Source: Polytrichum commune (Eukaryota; Streptophyta; Polytrichopsida; Polytrichales; Polytrichaceae). From it: DNA of 64,000 nt. The stretch is from the NCBI GenBank assembly GCA_950295325.1, contig OX485805.1, positions 28,197,501 to 28,261,500 of the forward strand, in the 5' to 3' direction. Position 1 is the first letter of the stretch, and the number at the start of each line of letters is the position of its first letter. Of the stretch, positions 57,995 to 64,000 are shown one piece after another. The position numbers and the translations under genes are program-made. Below the pieces are notes generated by a model. It saw only the letters and a program-made list of their open reading frames with translations. It was not told the origin of the DNA and did no database searches.

Positions 57995-60835
57995 TCCACC
58001 TCAAGATTTTTCTCAAATATGCATGTGAAAACAAATGACACCACCATAACATAAGATCATAGCTACTTACCACACCTCAAACCATAGACTTGCCAATGAA
58101 ACTAGACGATAGACGACTATCCCAATCTCTAGATATATTAGACTATGACACTTTTGCTCTTATAATGAGGCACATTTTATGTTGGAATGTCCCTTATCTC
58201 TATCTCATGAAGGCTACCACACTCAGCCATTCTAAAGAATTAGTTGGTTTGAAACCATCTTGGTGTATTTTTAATCCCATTAACCTTTTTAGTTTTTCGG
58301 ACTTTAAAATCAATTTCATTTCATTATAGGTTGCCCTTAAACATTTACTTCCAAATATATAAAGGTGTTCCCAACATGTTGTCGTTTGTTCAAAATTATC
58401 ACAAATTCCATGTGACCCAATCATTCATGGCATTTCATATTATTCTATTCTTGAGATATTTTAATTTCTAATTGTGATTACAAAATTTGAGCGACATGAT
58501 CAACTATCTTATGTGTGGACTCATACCTTGACATATACCATTGTGCTAATTCACTTTAAGATAGGCAATTTTTCCACCTAACATCATGCAAATCTTGTAT
58601 GCATTATACTCTCAATAAGGTGTTCACTTAAATACATTTAACCTTCTTTGACGTTATGACTAAAATTGAATATTAAAAAAAAATGCTCACCCATTGATCA
58701 TATCCCACAATAAGATGTAGTTTCTTGAAGTGTTTCTTATAGTTTCTTGGCCAATGCATTTCAAACTGCAAATAAATTAATTGGCTATTTTCTTGTTGAA
58801 GTTTCCTTATGTTGTGAAATGTTGTGTCTTGGAGCACCATTTTCAATTCAAATAATCACAGTTGGTTTCGGATTCACTTCACGAGCTTTATTTTACAAGT
58901 CTCCCACACTCGAGTATATATATGGTGTAGTGAAGGTATTATTTTCATTGTGTCTTTCCCGTCTTCATTGACTCAAGTGGTTTTGGTTAGCATTGTTTCT
59001 TTGTAGTTTAGTAGCACTCTTTTATCTTTAGCAGGTGATATTTTACATTCATACACTTTAGTGCTGGTTAAGACTCTTTCCTTGTGTTTAGGTTAACACT
59101 CTTTCTCTGTACTTTTTGGTTCACAATGGTTTTGGTTAACACATTCAATTCAAGTTTGATTAATACTCCTTGTTTTGTTTTTTGTTAGCATTGTCACTCA
59201 CTACTCTAGACTTTGGTTTGGTTCCAATTCAACTCTGAGGATATCTATGAGTAGTGGAGATAATATAGTCAACACACACTAGTAATCAACATGCAAATTT
59301 CAAGAATTTGGGGGCGTGTAATATACCGTTGGAAAGGTCTTGAAAATACCTTTCTAACGGTATATTATATGCCCAGAATATTTTTTAAATTGCAGTCGTA
59401 AAAAATATTTGTAGTCATTTAGCGATTGCAAATCAGGCTAGTCAAAAGAACCGCAGCCAATTTCGGTTGCGTCTTTTTGGACATAGTTTTATACTAATGA
59501 TAGCGAACATTGATAACGATGAAGGGAAAGGGGGACCAATAAAAATAAAAAATAAAAATGTGATAAGATTGTATATATACTATAGACCAAAAGGAAGCAT
59601 CATTTGAGGAATACACACCCAAAAAAAGATGATAGTATGCCATGATAAAAGAAAAAACAAAGAGGTACATGTTAAGCATGTTCAAGATCATTATAATGAT
59701 TGATTTTTCTCTCATTTTAGTTTTTAATCATGAAGACCTCAAATAAGTATATCGTATATGCCGTCATTTCTTTTTACGGAACCTTTGAGAGATTGGTAAG
59801 TCTAATCCTTATTTTATGTGCAAAGGAGTAAGTGACAAATGTCTATTGGGCTTTCTCCTTACCGAAAAGCTAAAGCATGCTATAAGAATGTTCTCCTTTG
59901 GAGCACCCGCCAAGGCACAATAAGACTTCAATAGAGTTCAAAAAAATGTTGCCCATGAATGTCTCCTTGCTTGGTGTAGGGTGGTACGAAGATGTGTAAA
60001 GGGGGTTCATTGACGTGAACCCACATGAATTGTCACTATTAAGCAAATGTCAATTAACGGACAAAGAAGTGGGATGAACGTCAAGGAACTAGGTGTCTTG
60101 AATCTTTGAGATTACATGTAGTTATCATCATGACGATCTTTGGCAACCATATTTCTAATACTCATCCTTCTTGTCACACTCTTAGTCATGCATGTTTCTT
60201 GTAGATTGCAAAGATGGTGAATTTGTGCAGCTTAAGATGCATGACTCCTCTAATGTCCCCATTAAACAACGTCCACCTAGCACCAAGCAATCCAAGGAGG
60301 GTCACCGCAAAACCATGGTCAAGAAGTTGGCTCATATAACCAATGCTAGGGCAACTACGAATTTTGTGGTGGCTACCTTCAAACGGGTACAACAAATAGC
60401 CTAGCAAAATGCGTAATAGCCAATACAATGTGTTGCCCTACAACGCACTCAGGTGTAAATACCCCTTGAATCTAGCTACTTCTTAGTAGGCTAATTTGGT
60501 TGGGTTGCCCATTTAGGCAACAAGGATGACAAACTTAAGTATGAACTATGTTATGTTTTGTGTAATTTCCCCTTGAGACTATTGTGACTTGAAACTTAGT
60601 TTGGTCATGTTACATAATAGTACATTTGTAACCATGCATGTTCTCTTTCTAATGTAGAGACTAACCACATGTGATGATGTCATGGCTATTGTGAGTGGAC
60701 ATAATTAAACATTCCAATATGAAGAAGGATGTGTTGTTTGTTATATATAGTTATAATTATCCCTCTCGTGCTTTCATAATCAATTTGAAAGTGTTGGGAT
60801 TCTCAAATAACCTTGGGTCCATATAGTAGTTGATC
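57995..60835. other. AT-rich intergenic DNA, one perfect-looking hairpin
   Basis: No supported gene. The frames at 58090-58329 and 60192-60404 match no family I know. A 20-bp-arm hairpin lies at 59319-59367. Confidence 0.4.
59319..59367. repeat. Short hairpin with 20-bp arms
   Basis: TAATATACCGTTGGAAAGGT (59319-59338) pairs with ACCTTTCTAACGGTATATTA (59348-59367), one mismatch, 9-base loop. Confidence 0.8.
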
Positions 60836-60839
60836 ATTG

Positions 60840-61190
60840 CTTAGTGGTACTAAGGTATGGGGCCCTACTATGAACACTTCCAACTCCACATTCATTTCAG
60901 GCCATTCAATGGGATTGCAAAATGCCTTGCTAGCAATTGTATTTCATAAAATTTGTCGTTTCAAGTGTCAAAATTGGAGTTGAGGAAGAAAACTTATAAG
61001 AAATCGAAGTGAAGATTCTTCTTTCTATTTAAGTGATCACATAGGCCCAAATATGTTGACTACCATTGCATGAAATGATCTCCATATTCTAAGCATATAT
61101 TCCAATCTCATTATAAGATATGTCTTTTTGGTATATGTTATTAACTACAAAATTTTCATATACCTCTCAAACATGTGTTTCTACATAAGA
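60840..61190. repeat. Family H repeat, intergenic copy
   Basis: Similar to 20690-21060 in a dynein intron over about 350 bp (CACTTCCAACTCCACATTCA, TTTCAAGTGTCAAAATTGGA, AAGTGATCACATAGGCCC). Confidence 0.5.
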
Positions 61191-61221
61191 TTGGCACTAC
61201 ATGAATAATCGTTCATTACTA

Positions 61222-61566
61222 CACTGAATATTATAGTTAGTGTAACCAATTCTATTTATCTTGCTCAATACTAATTGTAAACTGCCCATGTAGTGTCACC
61301 AACACAAATTGTAAGCCTAACAATATTTGTCATTTAAAAAAATATTGGGCATTATAGATTTACAATGTTGTTGTTATTGTCACTTACTAAGTGGATTTTC
61401 ATCCACATTTCATCCAAATTTCATGACGATATTTTATTTTATTAGTTGTTAGGATGCAGAACATACCATACTTGTAAAGTTGGGATGACAATATTTACAA
61501 ACTTATATATAAGAAGTGTCATTAGAGAAGTTCCCATATGACACTAATACAATCTTTAGTGCAGTG
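61222..61566 (+). mobile_element. Family B MITE, most complete copy
   Basis: Left end ACTACACTGAATATTATAG and right end AATCTTTAGTGCAGTGG are imperfect inverted repeats. The interior (CTTGCTCAATACTAATTGTA, GTTAGGATGCAGAACATACC, AAGAAGTGTCATTAGAGAAG) is shared with 18168-19062. About 345 bp. Confidence 0.65.
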
Positions 61567-61569
61567 GTT

Positions 61570-62250
61570 CTCTTCCACTAGAGGTGTTTAAAGTTTATGA
61601 ATGTGGATTGTAATTCTACTATAAGAGCATATTATAAAATCATCCAACGGAATAGAACTAGTGGTAAGGAACCGCAATCCCCCTAAGGTAGATGGTGCTA
61701 AAACCAACACCTTAGAGTTGATTGTAAACTTCAATACAATACCATCCAATATGCTCTGTTGAATTCTCTCTTCTCATATTTGATGATACTTGGAAAAGGT
61801 ATAGAGGGTTTTAAACATCCCACCCATAACTAATACCCTAAAATCATGCACAACAATTACACATTAATGATGAGAATGTTCACCACCTTAACGTCAAGTT
61901 CACGTGTTAGTTTTGGACCATTTACCAATAAAACATTGAACCCTTATAACTTTTGCATATGGATCTCAAATAAGACATGCTTTATTGCGTTGGGGATCCA
62001 TACCGATTGCTAACAAGAACCATGTAAAAATTTCATTAATGTAAAATACAATTATATATGTTTACTCAGTGCTCAAAGTCACGGTTTCGGCACCATCTAC
62101 CTTAGTGTAGTGTTTGATTAAGACCTGCATATAATTTTATGAGTCACATGATTGGAACTTGGAAGCAATGAACATGAAGAACCAACCACTATTTACAAAC
62201 GACCCGATTGAGTTTGAGTAATAACTGGTTCAAATTCAAGATCTCTGGAA
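61570..62250. other. Intergenic DNA, nothing recognised
   Basis: AT-rich with no frames, arrays or transposon ends that I could support. Confidence 0.4.
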
Positions 62251-62251
62251 A

Positions 62252-62457
62252 ACTACACTAAATATGTATTTAGTGTCACTCACTATTGGGAACTATGCAA
62301 TGCTAGAACTATTGACCGTACATCTTTTTGTTGGGTCAACAAAGGTCGAATTGGTTGTTTGGACATTACATATATATATTAATAATATTAATAAAGATAT
62401 ATAGGAATGCGTAACTTTGAGCAGTAAGTGACACTAAATATCATATTTAGTGTACTG
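62252..62457. mobile_element. Family C foldback MITE, copy 4
   Basis: ACTACACTAAATATGTATTT, AGTGTCACTCACTATTGGGA pairs with GAGCAGTAAGTGACACTAAA, TATCATATTTAGTGTAC. Its ends are the same as those of family B, so the two families probably share a transposase. Confidence 0.7.
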
Positions 62458-62687
62458 ATCCATGTAGAGGAATTTACAAAACATTCGCCAATTTAATAAA
62501 GTGAAACTGAAAGATGTCAATATGTAACTGGTTGATCTTGGAAACACTAGGATCTCGACCGATTATACCTCAAAATCCTCCCCGGACACTGCTTGGAACA
62601 ATGAGTGGGGAGAATTGAGTTACTTAAAGATGAACAAGTTGAGTTTGAGAAATATGTGGTTGAAGTTCAAGGCGTCAGGAAGGTTAA

Positions 62688-63671
62688 GGGCCATTTCACA
62701 CACGAGCCAAGAGCCGTGACCATGAACTTGTGAGAGCCCAAAAGAAAGTTTCCAAAGGCCGTCCCAAGTCACCTCCAAAATCATGTAGTGTGGTCACGGA
62801 TCCTCAACCAAATGCTGATTCAATGAATTTCTATTCATGCAGGTCCTCACACATGATAAAATAGAAGAAATCAAAGGTTGTGAACTTTCATAATGCCATG
62901 GTCTCCTAGTTTTGTGTTAGGCCTACCCACGGGGAGGTCACTAGCGAAAATCGTAGAAACAACATGCGATAAAAAAAAAAGGTCCAATATATTCATTGTA
63001 GATAAATTTTGCAAAAAATGTACATATAATATAGGGTTTTTTTTAAATGAAACATGTTTACATGTAAAATACCATCACATGTAATGGCCTCTTTTATGTA
63101 GTCAGTACATGTACAATAACGTGGAAATAATTACTAGGGGTGGCGGGTTTAGGGTAGGGTCTGTGCTAGTGGATGAAAAGAGATAATTTTTTGTTGAAAA
63201 AACTTGGATGGATGACTTTGCAGGTTGGCTGTCTTGAACGTTATTAAACCAACGTAATTAATGTGGATTTAATGTTCTCTACCTACGTGTCAAGAAGAAA
63301 ATATTTAGCACGTTGTTTGAATTTGCAAAAAAATTCCAGTTTTCTTTGATAATATAAGTAAAATAATATATTTTTAAATGATTCCCCAAATATCTATAAT
63401 TAAATACAAGCATTTACCTTTATTTTGAAAAATACCATACCTTATAATCTTTTCCGCAAGGTAAATAGCCCCCAAATAAATAGGTCCTGAGTGCACGTGT
63501 GTGCATTAATATAAGAGGGAGTGACCTCCCTGAGGGCCTACCTCCAAGAGGTGGTTTTTGAAAATAGTCCAAATGACCATGAAACATGATCCATTGGATG
63601 CCACGTAAGAATCCACATAGACGTCAACATCCATCTTGCATTCACATCCTCCGTCGGTCCCTCCAGCGCAG
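62688..63671. mobile_element. hAT-like element, family F, copy 3, interrupted and truncated
   Basis: Starts GGGCCATTTCACACACGAGC like copies 1 and 2. It continues as in 42475-42860 and is interrupted at 62928-63534 by a family E element. It resumes with CTACCTCCAAGAGGTGGT and stops near 63671 without its right terminal repeat, where a short tandem repeat begins. Confidence 0.7.
62928..63534 (-). mobile_element. hAT-like element, family E, copy 3 (607 bp), nested
   Basis: Ends CACGGGGAGGTCACT and AGTGACCTCCCTGAG, flanked by a perfect 8-bp duplication GGCCTACC (62920-62927 and 63535-63542). Orientation is opposite to copies 1 and 2. It lies inside a family F element, and the uninterrupted family F copy at about 42740 shows the empty site. 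Confidence 0.88.
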
Positions 63672-63734
63672 GGGTGTTTTTTCACAAAGTTTTTACCCGT
63701 CCACGTCCAAAAACCTCGAATTGAAAGGCAAAAA

Positions 63735-63872
63735 AAATTGCAACCCGTCCCAAAACCGGTAATTTCAAAACCAACCCGTCCATGGAAAGGTTAAAGGAAA
63801 AACAACCCGTCCCAAAACCGGTAATTTCTAAACCAACCCGTCCATGAAAAGGATAAAGAAAAAAAAACAAAT
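63735..63872. repeat. Two tandem units of about 66 bp
   Basis: Each unit carries CAACCCGTCCCAAAACCGGT, AATTTC(A/T)AAACCAACCCG and TCCATG(G/A)AAAGG. A related shorter ACCCGTCCA piece precedes them at about 63696. Confidence 0.8.
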
Positions 63873-64000
63873 TGATAAAGACAACCCGAAAGATGTCGGC
63901 ATGTGATTGGTTGCACTTGGAAACAATAGTATCTTCCTTCAATTCTGCTTTATCTATTTTAGCTGCCACCTACCCCATTTCGTCCACATAGACTAGTTCA

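Overview
This is nuclear DNA from a land plant: multi-exon genes with GT-AG introns, set in AT-rich, transposon-dense intergenic DNA. Two genes are well supported. One encodes an axonemal (flagellar) dynein intermediate chain. Flowering plants and conifers lack motile sperm and do not keep such genes, so the source is probably a seed-free plant (bryophyte, lycophyte, fern) or a cycad/Ginkgo-type gymnosperm. The long introns and many small DNA transposons suggest a fairly large genome. The species cannot be named from this window.

Layout. 1-1127: 3' end of a CACTA (En/Spm) transposon with a DUF4216 reading frame. 1128-10502: intergenic DNA with a 629-bp hAT-like element, a large foldback (about 4735-6520), foldback MITEs and a PIF/Harbinger-like MITE. 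10503-17605 (+): an 11-exon HBS1-like GTPase gene (751 aa) for ribosome rescue/no-go decay, with an N-terminal RanBP2-type zinc finger. 17606-19789: intergenic, with one MITE inserted in another. 36152-19790 (-): a 17-exon gene for the inner-arm I1/f dynein intermediate chain (IC138/WDR78/DNAI4 family), about 927 aa from the first uninterrupted Met. Its introns are full of old repeats. 36094-37075: a partly triplicated, apparently bidirectional promoter between the dynein gene and a putative rightward gene of which only candidate first exons are visible. 37077-64000: no convincing host gene; hAT-like and CACTA-like elements, two tandem-repeat arrays, copia gag and LINE-like relics, and foldback MITEs.

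The two genes are functionally unrelated: general translation quality control, and sperm flagellar motility. The most notable features are an in-frame TAA at codon 6 of the otherwise intact dynein reading frame, which a neighbouring duplicate of the same start shows as AAA; the repeated divergent promoter; a small upstream ORF in the HBS1 leader; and transposon families whose ends and target-site duplications can be read exactly, including nested insertions. I found no prokaryote-like system, CRISPR array, rRNA or convincing tRNA. Splice sites were chosen by eye from GT/AG signals, phase continuity and family similarity, and have not been tested against transcripts.
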